From: Richelia intracellularis HH01
GTDB lineage: Bacteria; Cyanobacteriota; Cyanobacteriia; Cyanobacteriales; Nostocaceae
DNA length: 53,796 bases
NCBI RefSeq assembly: GCF_000350105.1
Contig: NZ_CAIY01000006.1
Location: forward strand, 1-53,796
Direction: 5' to 3'
Part shown: positions 31,174 to 39,411 of the stretch, piece by piece
Layout of the letters: the number at the start of each line of letters is the position of its first letter
Position numbering within the stretch: the first letter of the stretch is position 1
Position numbers and translations under genes: made by a program
The notes under the pieces: model-generated
Told to the model about the DNA's origin: nothing
The model's input: the letters and a program-made list of their open reading frames with translations, nothing else
The model's database searches: none

Positions 31174-31219
31174 AAATAAAAATATTCACAATATGAACAT
31201 ATTATGAATATTTTTATTT
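31174..31219. repeat. Long hairpin in gene-free DNA
   Basis: Arms of 15 perfect bp (AAATAAAAATATTCA / TGAATATTTTTATTT), then one mismatch, then 6 more bp around a 2-nt loop. It follows no gene end on either strand: the nearest gene, pip, starts 357 bp to the left and reads away. Confidence 0.65.
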
Positions 31220-31879
31220 CATGATTATTGATTATTCAATTGAAACATATAACATAACTTAGCCTCATTAAAATAGCTTCGAGTTATAATAGTAAATTAA
31301 TAATTTTCAATGAATTTTATAATATTACAAGTTATCATAGTTATGTATTTAGTTTCAATATTTCCCCTTTAGTATTTTACATATCTGGTTGTTTGATTAC
31401 AGCTTAGAAAAATTGAATAATTAGGATATATTAAATAATAATTGGGATTATATAATTTTTAACACAAGCTAATATATGCTTTTCATAATTAAATACTTAG
31501 TTTTCAAGGCAAATAAATTTTTAAGCAAACTATTGATATAATGGCTTAGTTATATTTATGGTCCCAAATCAATGGTCATTTTATGCCTTTGCCTTTAAGT
31601 CCTACCAGTTACTCCTAAGAGAGCCACATATCCTTAAGAAGGTGGTCTTTAGCACTTTCTGCTTTAGTGCAGCATTATGCTAAAAATGGGCAAAAATAAT
31701 ATTATTCATATCATTTCAACTACTACTTAGCAAAGTACTTGTTATCTAGCATGCAATTATATTTGCTAAAAAAATACTGATATACAAGTAAATAAGAATA
31801 GAAAAGATATACCTAAAAGTTTTAAGTACCGCTTTCTTTCTATAGTTGAAAAAGACTATTATATAAGTAAATCAAAAGT

Positions 31880-31913
31880 AGACAAGGGGTTAAGTAATTT
31901 TACCCCCTTGTCT
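31880..31913. terminator. GC-rich hairpin without an adjacent gene
   Basis: 10-bp perfect stem AGACAAGGGG/CCCCTTGTCT with a 14-nt loop. It looks like a transcription terminator, but there is no intact gene upstream within 1 kb. There is no T-run directly after the stem. Confidence 0.5.
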
Positions 31914-32134
31914 GATAAATACTACTCCAGAAGTTTAATCCATTAAAAGATAGTTAAAGTCGAGTATAGGGAAATGATAATGCAATATCCCATACAGGGT
32001 ATTAACGCATATTACAGCAAAGGAGATAATTATAGTGTACTACTCTAGTAGTAACTAATATAAAAATAATTGATGTTCTCTCAATTTAAAATAATTAAAG
32101 GTAAAAATATAAAAGTTAAATAATGAAGAGTAAT

Positions 32135-32169
32135 ATTAAAGAGTGCTGTTAAACATAGCACTCTTTAAT
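32135..32169. terminator. 13-bp perfect hairpin upstream of purC
   Basis: Perfect stem ATTAAAGAGTGCT/AGCACTCTTTAAT with a 9-nt loop, followed by GTAAAAAAG. It sits 246 bp before purC and 222 bp after the preceding hairpin. It may end a small RNA from this gap or be a fossil terminator. Confidence 0.6.
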
Positions 32170-32414
32170 GTAAAAAAGTAGTTAGGAATTTATTTTCTTA
32201 TTGCTTAATGGAGTAATTACCCTACTTGAGAAGGTGAGTTTATCCTTAATCTATTATAAACTTTAGAGAGTAAACACTACAACAAAACAGAATCTGACTA
32301 TATTCAACAACCAAAAAGTATAAAATAATTGAGCTAGTCTAGCCTTACAACAAACCTTAATTTATTATAAGGCTAAATTATGACAAGCTAAATATTACCA
32401 TTTGACTCTCTACT

Positions 32415-33167
32415 ATGTCTGCTAGTTCCCAAAAGTTATACGAAGGCAAAGCCAAAATCTTTTATCATACAGATGAGCCAGCAGTTCTCCTCGCAAACTT
32501 TAAAGATGATGCTACAGCCTTTAATGCTCAAAAAAAAGGCAGTATTATTGACAAAGGTAGGATTAACTGTATTATTTCCAGCAAATTATTTCAACTCCTT
32601 GCAGAAAATGGTATAAAAACTCACTTCATAGATAGCCCGGCACCTAATCAAATGCGTGTCAAGGCATTAAAAATATTACCCATAGAAGTAGTTGTTAGGA
32701 ACATTGCCGCAGGTAGTCTTTGTCAACAAACAAGTTTATCCTTAGGAAAGGTATTACTGGAACCATTAGTAGAATTCTATTATAAAAATGATCAATTGGG
32801 TGATCCTCTACTCACACTTGATCGCCTAAACCTAATGCAACTAGCAACTATAGAACAAGTTGATATAATTAACAATTTAGCATTGCAAATTAACAAATTA
32901 CTTCAGGCATTTTTTCTGCAATGTGGAATTATTCTTGTAGATCTTAAACTGGAATTTGGCTTGGATTCTCAACAACAAATTTTGCTTGCAGATGAAATCA
33001 GCCCCGATACTTGTCGTTTATGGAATAATGCAGAAACTGATCAGAATAACCGTGTTATGGATAAAGATCGTTTTCGTAAAGACCTAGGCAAGATCGAAGA
33101 TGCATATAAAGAGGTACTACATAGAATATTAAATGCAATTCCACATCAGAGGAACAACTGGAATTAA
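32415..33167 (+). CDS. purC: SAICAR synthase (PurC)
   Basis: 250-residue phosphoribosylaminoimidazole-succinocarboxamide synthase of purine biosynthesis, joining CAIR and aspartate with ATP. Motifs are LYEGKAKIFYHTDEPAVLLA, FKDDATAFNAQKKGSI, IEVVVRNIAAGSLCQ, LVDLKLEFGLD and LADEISPDTCRLW. Length is normal for the bacterial monofunctional enzyme. It lies upstream of bamA on the same strand, an order I believe is conserved in Nostoc relatives. Together with apt it shows that both de novo and salvage routes to purines are kept. Confidence 0.96.
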   Translation: MSASSQKLYEGKAKIFYHTDEPAVLLANFKDDATAFNAQKKGSIIDKGRINCIISSKLFQLLAENGIKTHFIDSPAPNQMRVKALKILPIEVVVRNIAAGSLCQQTSLSLGKVLLEPLVEFYYKNDQLGDPLLTLDRLNLMQLATIEQVDIINNLALQINKLLQAFFLQCGIILVDLKLEFGLDSQQQILLADEISPDTCRLWNNAETDQNNRVMDKDRFRKDLGKIEDAYKEVLHRILNAIPHQRNNWN

Positions 33168-33276
33168 TGATTGCATTAAAGAAAAGAAGATCATGCTTTT
33201 TCATTTTATTGACATATGAGAGCACAATAATTTGTGGTGGTGTATAGATCTGAATCTGAAGAGGAATATAAATAAA

Positions 33277-35628
33277 ATGCGCTTATCTCCTGTGCTAGCT
33301 ACAGTTGTAGCAATAATCCCATTAGGTGCCTCCTTAGCGGAAAATCCCCAAGCGCCAAAAAATGATATTAAAATAGGAAGAATACTAAGCAATAATAATT
33401 CAAATCGACTATTCAACAAACCATTAAACCGGGTTATAAAAATAACAGTCTCTAAATTGGCGTTTCCTATTAATCGTCTTAAAGTTACTAGCCAAAATAA
33501 AATAAGTGAAAATATTTCAAGCAAGTTCTTTTTCCAAAGTAAATCAGGTTTAGTAATACCTCCAAAATTTAAAAAAATAGTTCAGAAAAAATATGATGAC
33601 CTATCAGACATACCTTTTCAAGAGAAAAAGTTCCAAAATCATACCTATGCTAGAAAAACTTTAAATTTCCAATCAATTTCAATTGTTCCTAACAATCAAC
33701 AAACTCAAATCAATCTGGCTAATAAGCAAACAACTAAACCTAACATACCGAATAATTCAAAAACCCCTCAAGAAAATACTCAGGAGCCAGAAACCAGGGT
33801 CTTGGTTGCAGAGGTGCTTGTTAAATCAACTAATGGCAAACTTGCACAAGACCTGGAAAAACGGGTTTATAGTGAAATCCGCACAAAACCTGGTATAACT
33901 ACCACTCGCTCACAACTACAGGAAGATATTAACGCCATTTTTGCCACTGGTTTTTTCTCAGAAGTGCAAGCTATACCAGAAGATACTCCTCTCGGTGTGC
34001 AGATTACCTTTGAGGTTCGAACGAACCCAGTTCTAAGTACAGTCAAAATAGAGACACATACTGGTACAAGAGTTTCTTCAGTATTAAAGCCAGAAGTAAT
34101 AAGTGAAATATTTCAATCCCAGTACGGAAAAATACTTAATCTGCAAAACTTTCAAGAGGGTTTAAATGAATTAACCAGGCATTATCGGGCTAATGGTTAT
34201 GTATTGGCTCAAGTAGTTGGTTTACCCAAGGTTTCTGAAAATGGTGTAGTTACGATCGAAATTGCAGAAGGAGTTGTGGAAAGTATTATCATTCGTTTCC
34301 GAAATAAAGAAGGACAAGAAACTGATGATAAGGGTAAAACCATTAAAGGACGTACCCAGGAATACGTAATTAAACGTGAATTGGAACTTAAATCAGGACA
34401 GGTATTTAACCGTAATATTGTACAAAAAGATTTACAACGATTATTTCGCTTGGGTTTGTTTGAAGATGTTAGTATTTCCCTAGATCCTGGTGATGATACC
34501 AGAAAAGTAAATGTAGTATTGAAGATCGTGGAACGTAGAAGTGGTTCAATTGCTGCAGGTGCAGGTATTAGCTCTGCTAGTGGCTTATTTGGAACCTTAA
34601 GCTACCAAGAACAAAACCTTAATGGTAGGGACCAAGAACTAGGAACTGAATTGCAAGCAGGGCAAAGGGAGCTACTTTTTGATGTGCGATTTACAGATCC
34701 TTGGATTAACGGGGATCCTAGCCGGACTTCTTATACAGTAAATGCTTCTCGTAGAAGTTCAATTTCTTTGGTATTTGATGGTCCAGACGATAAGGATATT
34801 AAAACCATTAATCCCAATAATATGAACGATAGTGGTGATCGCCCGAGGGTTGTACGTTTGGGTGGTGGTGTGAACTTTACTCGTCCTTTATCTGGTAATC
34901 CTTATAAACGTTCGGAATGGATAGCTTCTGCCAAATTACAATATCAACGAGTTTCCATTCAGGATGCAGACGGAAATTTAATAGAACAAGGTAGAGTTGA
35001 AGGTACAGCAAACGAATTATTAGATTTGAGCAAATCAGGAGATGGTCAGGATGATTTGTTTCTGGTAAGATTAGGTGCTTCTCGTGATCTCCGTAATAAT
35101 TCATTACAACCCACTAAGGGCTCATTTTTCCGTTTAAGTTTAGATAAATCAATTCCTATTGGCAAAGGTGATATTTCCCTAACCAGATTTCAAGGCAGTT
35201 ATAGCCAATATATACCCATAGATTTTACCAACTTCATAAAAGGGAACGTGGAAACCTTGGCATTCAATCTCCAAGGAGGAGCTATTTTAGGAGATTTACC
35301 AACATACGAGGCATTTACTCTTGGTGGTAGCAACTCGGTACGTGGTTATGAAGAAGGAGAGTTAAGTAGTGGACGCAGTTATCTACAAGCCTCTATGGAA
35401 TACCGGTTTCCCATTTTTCCCGTAATTACTGGTGTTTTATTTGCAGATTTTGGTACGGATTTGGGTAATACTACGAAAGCTGCTGAAATGCTTAATAAGA
35501 ATGGTACAGGGTTTGGTTATGGTGTTGGTGTAAGAGTACAATCTCCTCTGGGCCCAATTCGTGTTGACTGTAGTTTTAATGATACTGGAAACAATCGTAT
35601 CAATTTCGGCATTGGAGAAAGGTTCTAA
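33277..35628 (+). CDS. bamA: BamA/Omp85 outer-membrane assembly protein
   Basis: 783-residue Omp85-family barrel that inserts outer-membrane proteins. ATG at 33277 gives a signal peptide (MRLSPVLATVVAIIPLGASLA), and GAGG lies 12 bp upstream at 33261-33264; the longer TTG frame from 33232 adds 15 unlikely residues. After a low-complexity Asn/Lys-rich spacer, POTRA domains run from about residue 175 to 435 (VLVAEVLVKST, NPVLSTVKIET, VESIIIRFRNKEG). The barrel ends with GVGVRVQSPLGPIRVDCSF and terminal phenylalanine GERF. First gene of the bamA-lpxC-fabZ-lpxA locus, whose lipid A members are dead. Confidence 0.95.
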   Translation: MRLSPVLATVVAIIPLGASLAENPQAPKNDIKIGRILSNNNSNRLFNKPLNRVIKITVSKLAFPINRLKVTSQNKISENISSKFFFQSKSGLVIPPKFKKIVQKKYDDLSDIPFQEKKFQNHTYARKTLNFQSISIVPNNQQTQINLANKQTTKPNIPNNSKTPQENTQEPETRVLVAEVLVKSTNGKLAQDLEKRVYSEIRTKPGITTTRSQLQEDINAIFATGFFSEVQAIPEDTPLGVQITFEVRTNPVLSTVKIETHTGTRVSSVLKPEVISEIFQSQYGKILNLQNFQEGLNELTRHYRANGYVLAQVVGLPKVSENGVVTIEIAEGVVESIIIRFRNKEGQETDDKGKTIKGRTQEYVIKRELELKSGQVFNRNIVQKDLQRLFRLGLFEDVSISLDPGDDTRKVNVVLKIVERRSGSIAAGAGISSASGLFGTLSYQEQNLNGRDQELGTELQAGQRELLFDVRFTDPWINGDPSRTSYTVNASRRSSISLVFDGPDDKDIKTINPNNMNDSGDRPRVVRLGGGVNFTRPLSGNPYKRSEWIASAKLQYQRVSIQDADGNLIEQGRVEGTANELLDLSKSGDGQDDLFLVRLGASRDLRNNSLQPTKGSFFRLSLDKSIPIGKGDISLTRFQGSYSQYIPIDFTNFIKGNVETLAFNLQGGAILGDLPTYEAFTLGGSNSVRGYEEGELSSGRSYLQASMEYRFPIFPVITGVLFADFGTDLGNTTKAAEMLNKNGTGFGYGVGVRVQSPLGPIRVDCSFNDTGNNRINFGIGERF

Positions 35629-35707
35629 AACTTTCGATTTCTAGGTTTATTATTAGGGATTTGAGCATCTCTCTATTTCTCCCTAACTCTTTTACTTCTC
35701 TCACCTA

Positions 35708-36313
35708 TTGAATATGCAACCAAACATCTTAGCCAAGGAAATAACTCGTTCAGGAGTGGAATTATATACTGGCTTGCATACCCAATTACGCATACTACCT
35801 GCACCAACAGGAAGTAATCATCACTTTGTCTGTGTAGATTTACCAGAAAATCCAATTATTCTTGCCCAAGTAATATCTATAAACCATACTCATACTTTCT
35901 ACTCAATTGGGTTATGGAGAATCCAGTATACCCACGGTAGAACATTTACTTGCAGCCCTACTGCAATTAGCAATCAGTGGTATAGTTGGAGTCTAGGCGC
36001 GGATATGGAAGTTGCTCATATTAAACCTGAAACGAATATTGCACCCGCACGTACCTTTTGTCTTCTCCATCAAATTGAATAACTCCAGAGAGTAGGGTTG
36101 ATTAAAGGTGGCAGTGTGAAAAATTTGCTAGTTTTTAGCCCCTAGGGTTAATTGAATCTCACATTGAGGTTTGTGAATAGACTATTACATCACAAAATCC
36201 TGGGTTTTTTAGAAGATTTAAGTCTATTAGGGACTTTTACATGTGCCCACTTCTTGGCATACAAAGCCAGTCATAATTTACATATTCAATTCACTCAGAA
36301 GATATTAAGGTGA
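35708..36313 (+). pseudogene. lpxC: lpxC pseudogene (UDP-3-O-acyl-GlcNAc deacetylase)
   Basis: Wreck of the first committed enzyme of lipid A synthesis. The N-terminus SGVELYTGLHTQLRILPAP is in frame from 35708. Near 35895 coding switches frame to TQLGYGESSIPTVEHLLAAL (35901-35960), which holds the zinc-ligand histidine. Coding then jumps back to the first frame at AISNQWYSWSL and APARTFCLLHQIE. The segment normally between (about 80 residues) appears deleted. After that come in-frame stops at 36080, 36143 and 36149, while LQRVGLIKGGS and [16 protein letters not shown] to [11 protein letters not shown] continue to a TGA at 36311. The zinc-ligand aspartate of the HKxLD motif is glycine. About 606 bp remain of an expected ~840. 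The 124-residue open frame within it should not be annotated as an intact gene. Confidence 0.93.
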
Positions 36314-36633
36314 TTACGGTAAATCATTATTAGTCATAACAGCCTCAAATTCAAAATCAGCATGAGAGCTGCTAATACCAATTTGAAATTTGGAATTGGA
36401 TTTTAGATAGAAAAGGTTAAGGGGTTATATTTATAATAATTGCTCCTACTCATAAGTCTCATGTTGGGGTCTAGATTCAGTCAGAGCTTCACTCCTCTTT
36501 TTCTATTCCTAATTGTTATTTACTTTCCCTACGGAACAAAAGTAATTAATTGCCCCAATTAGTTTCTTGATAGTCCTCAAAGGATAGTACACACTGCGGC
36601 CCAAAATTACAACAAAAATAAATCATAGCGCCA
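36314..36633. other. Intergenic between lpxC remnant and fabZ
   Basis: 320 bp without a gene. It presumably now carries the fabZ promoter, since normal co-transcription through lpxC would pass several stops. No clear promoter was assigned. Confidence 0.35.
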
Positions 36634-37128
36634 ATGTCAACCCCCACCCAAGAACATATAATCAAGACTTCCACATCTAACCCTGTTGAGCTGAAAAATA
36701 CCTTCACCTCCCAAGAAATTCAAGCACTACTACCACATAGATATCCATTTTCACTTGTGGATCGTATTGTTGACTATACACCAGGGGAGAAGGCAGTTGG
36801 GATTAAAAATGTCACACTTAATGAACCCCATTTCCAAGGTCATTTTCCTGACCGTCCATTGATGCCTGGTGTTCTAATTATAGAAGCTATGGCACAGGTT
36901 GGAGGGGTTGTATTAACTCAAATGCCAGGAGTGGAAGGAGGATTATTTGTATTTGCAGGTATGGATAAAGTCCGATTCCGTCGCCAAGTTATTCCTGGAG
37001 ATCAATTAGTTATGACTGTGGAACTCTTGTGTGTCAAGCAACGCCGTTTTGGCAAAATGTTAGGTAAAGCTGAAGTTGATAGTCAATTAGCTGCTCAAGG
37101 AGAACTAATGTTTTCGCTAATTAATTAA
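36634..37128 (+). CDS. fabZ: 3-hydroxyacyl-ACP dehydratase FabZ
   Basis: 164-residue hot-dog-fold dehydratase of type II fatty acid synthesis. Active-site motif [15 protein letters not shown] with H70, and E84 in [20 protein letters not shown] is the usual entry segment. Length and C-terminus (GELMFSLIN) are normal. It sits between the ruins of lpxC and lpxA. Its survival fits its role in making all membrane fatty acids, not only hydroxyacyl chains for lipid A. Confidence 0.97.
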   Translation: MSTPTQEHIIKTSTSNPVELKNTFTSQEIQALLPHRYPFSLVDRIVDYTPGEKAVGIKNVTLNEPHFQGHFPDRPLMPGVLIIEAMAQVGGVVLTQMPGVEGGLFVFAGMDKVRFRRQVIPGDQLVMTVELLCVKQRRFGKMLGKAEVDSQLAAQGELMFSLIN

Positions 37129-37149
37129 ATGCTTACCAACAAACAACGT

Positions 37150-37173
37150 AAGGGCATAATATTAATGGCCCTT
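37150..37173 (+). terminator. Weak hairpin after fabZ
   Basis: AAGGGC / GCCCTT, 6-bp stem with 12-nt loop, 21 bp after the fabZ stop. There is no T-run after it. It may stop transcription before the lpxA remnant. Confidence 0.35.
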
Positions 37174-37190
37174 TACTGAATTTAAAAATA

Positions 37191-37236
37191 AAAAAGTTAG
37201 TTTGGATAACAAGAAAAAGTTAGTTTGGATAACAAG
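37191..37236. repeat. Exact 23-bp tandem duplication
   Basis: A 23-bp unit beginning AAAAAGTTAG and ending ATAACAAG occurs twice head to tail without mismatches, between fabZ and the lpxA remnant. Exactness suggests a recent slip event. Confidence 0.85.
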
Positions 37237-37360
37237 CTATAAAAGCCCTGGATAATTCTACTTATTCTTTGCCTTTCTCACAAATTAATTGCTTTGCCAG
37301 CTATTAAGATTAAAAAATGATTAAATATATAGCACTCAAGAATTTTCTGGAGATGAAATT

Positions 37361-37561
37361 TTGAAGACGCTAATTAATCCCAACGCTAGTAATTAATCCC
37401 AACGCTGAATTATATCTTACAGTGAAGCAGGTTAGGGCATATGCTGTAATTGGGGGACATGTTGAAGTTGGCCTAAAACTACCATTGGTACCCATGTCGT
37501 ATTAGAAGGGCCTATTAGAAATTGAAAAAAACAGTTCTATCCTGGTGCTGCGAATAGCAGC
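37361..37561 (+). pseudogene. lpxA: lpxA pseudogene (UDP-GlcNAc acyltransferase)
   Basis: N-terminal quarter of the lipid A acyltransferase, in its expected place after fabZ. The frame opens at TTG with KTLINPNA. A 19-bp-period tandem duplication follows (TAATTAATCCCAACGCT at 37371-37387 and 37390-37406), which shifts the frame by one. The protein then resumes as NPNAELYLTVKQVRAYAVIG and GGHVEVG. A second shift leads to TTIGTHVVLEGPIRN, an in-frame TGA at 37523 and KKQFYPGAA. These are left-handed beta-helix hexapeptide repeats typical of LpxA. About 200 of roughly 800 bp remain; the rest is gone. No lpxB remnant was recognised before the convergent protease gene. Confidence 0.9.
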
Positions 37562-37737
37562 TTGTACTGAGCTATATAACTATAGTTATGTTCTAAATAT
37601 GTTTGTAGCAGTATTTTGTTTTAATAGATTTAGGCAATACATATTGTCTGCATATTGGTTTTAAGGTACAAAGTATTATTCCCAATTCATTTGGGCGGTA
37701 ATTAAAGAGATCAATAGAATTGACTAATACCTTTCAT

Positions 37738-39216
37738 TTAGATTTGCAAGAAATTAGCGATTGTTTTTGGAATTGGTAAGAGAATGCTAATTAATAAAGC
37801 TATCATGACAAGTCCGAGGGTATCCCGCTTGTTGTCCAGCTCTGTCACATCATTTAGAGCAGGTTCATCTATTAGAGGCATAAAAAAGAGAATAATTGCC
37901 CAGAGAAATACTCCGGGTTGTACTAAAGATAGTAATAAGCATAGTAGACGAGAAACTTGGCTAATAAACATTGCGCTTTTCTGACCAAACATAGCATGAA
38001 CAATATGACCCCCATCTAGCTGTCCCATGGGAATGAGATTTAAGGCTGTCACAATTAATCCCAAACAGGCAGCTATACCTAATGGATGTAGATCGATTGC
38101 AGATTGGGCAGTTAGTTTATTTCCTAGGACTAATTTTGCAGCTATTGCCAGTAAAAACGAGTACTTAGGATTGAGAGCATTGGGATCTAGAAAGCCTTTT
38201 GGTTCTTCCGGTAGAGGAACAACTTGGGAATGAGCTAATCCCCAAAGTAACAAAGGTAAAGTTAATATAAACCCAGCAATGGGGCCAGCAATACTAATAT
38301 CAAATAAGGCTTTACGATTAGGGATGAGACTACGCATCTGAATGAATGCCCCAAGAGTTCCCAGGAAAACAGGTATAGGTATAAAATAAGGTAGAGTAGT
38401 ACGCATTTTATACAAGCGAGCAGCAAAATAATGTCCCAACTCATGAATTCCCAAAATACTCATTAAGCCCAAAGCATAGGGTAAACCTTGAAGTAATTCT
38501 TGAGGATTTGCCGTCAATGTTTCCATTTCCAAACCGGCAATTTTTGCCCCTATTCCAGTTGTCGTTATAAAAGTAGTACCTAGTAAAACTAAAGCTAAGC
38601 CCGGTCTGGTTAATTGTTCTTTGGAAGCATTCGATTTCTTATTAACTTTGGAATTAGGAATCAATATAAATAATGGTTTACCATTAAAACCCTCTTGAAA
38701 AATAAGTATAAAGCGATCATTGAATTGACTGTCAATATTATGTTTAATATGCTGATATGCTTTGCTAGAGTTAGTCTTTAACTGACCCTGACAAACTATA
38801 GCCTGGGGTAAATATTCAATATTTTGTAAAAAATATACAGAAAAAGAAAAGCAACTGCGTAATTTTCGTTCTTCATCCTCTTGCAAAGAAGATGATAATG
38901 GTAATGATCTTAATGCAGGATTAATAATTGATTGGACTTCTGGTTTATCAAGTATATTTGGGTCTTTGTTTTTGGATTTATGCTGTCCCCATCGAAATAA
39001 TAACCAGTAGATAATACAACTTACTGCCAGGGTAGATATCACTACTATTAGGGGTGGTTTATAACCATGTTTTGCTGTCCACAAACTCCATATAAACACT
39101 GGCATCATTAGTACCAACCATAAAAGCCAAACAGGTGGCCAATTCACACCTGCTAAACTGCGGCGCACTATGAAGTAAGTAAGTATTCCCAGAATAATAA
39201 GCCAAAAAGGTTGCAT
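37738..39216 (-). CDS. Site-2 (M50) zinc metalloprotease
   Basis: 492-residue intramembrane protease of the cyanobacterial/chloroplast EGY-like type. Zinc motif HELGH at 258-262 in a membrane helix, and the second motif LNLIPMGQLDGGH supplies the metal aspartate. About eight membrane helices: two or three N-terminal (about 3-20, 28-48, 55-75), then a soluble region at about 80-200 and the catalytic core. It cleaves membrane-bound proteins; in this group the substrates are largely unknown, with anti-sigma release a possibility. Transcribed convergently towards the lpxA remnant. Start ATG. Confidence 0.93.
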   Translation of the reverse strand: MQPFWLIILGILTYFIVRRSLAGVNWPPVWLLWLVLMMPVFIWSLWTAKHGYKPPLIVVISTLAVSCIIYWLLFRWGQHKSKNKDPNILDKPEVQSIINPALRSLPLSSSLQEDEERKLRSCFSFSVYFLQNIEYLPQAIVCQGQLKTNSSKAYQHIKHNIDSQFNDRFILIFQEGFNGKPLFILIPNSKVNKKSNASKEQLTRPGLALVLLGTTFITTTGIGAKIAGLEMETLTANPQELLQGLPYALGLMSILGIHELGHYFAARLYKMRTTLPYFIPIPVFLGTLGAFIQMRSLIPNRKALFDISIAGPIAGFILTLPLLLWGLAHSQVVPLPEEPKGFLDPNALNPKYSFLLAIAAKLVLGNKLTAQSAIDLHPLGIAACLGLIVTALNLIPMGQLDGGHIVHAMFGQKSAMFISQVSRLLCLLLSLVQPGVFLWAIILFFMPLIDEPALNDVTELDNKRDTLGLVMIALLISILLPIPKTIANFLQI

Positions 39217-39411
39217 TTTCTCTAAATTTTATGGATCAATATTCGGTCTTGTAATATAAGGATTACAACATTCAACACAAGTAAAAGACCTTTTAACTTA
39301 ATCATCATAAATATAATGATTAACGTGGGGGGTAAATCTATAGCTGAAATTATTCAGTTGTTTCACAATGTAATTCTATTGTCCATCATTAATCCAATTT
39401 CGTCTTTTCTC

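Larger units (their letters stand above)
30818..32414. other. 1.6-kb gene-free interval with three strong hairpins
   Basis: No intact gene. It holds three hairpins (31174-31219, 31880-31913, 32135-32169; listed separately). One short interrupted frame at 31583-31699 has a single in-frame stop at 31616 and reads SHISLRRWSLALSALVQHYA after it; it could be a dead small gene or, given local GCACT/AGTGC and CCAC/GTGG dyads, part of a structured RNA. Confidence 0.45.

Noticed and set aside
31560..31700. Known structural RNA (tmRNA, RNase P RNA, 6S RNA)
   Set aside because: Dyads are present but none of the conserved sequence cores of those RNAs could be found.
33232..33276. TTG start for bamA
   Set aside because: It puts charged residues before the signal peptide; ATG 33277 has a ribosome-site-like GAGG and a clean leader.
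35708..36082. 124-residue open frame as an intact hypothetical gene
   Set aside because: It is the stop-bounded front part of the lpxC wreck; the frame change in the middle yields nonsense residues between true LpxC segments.
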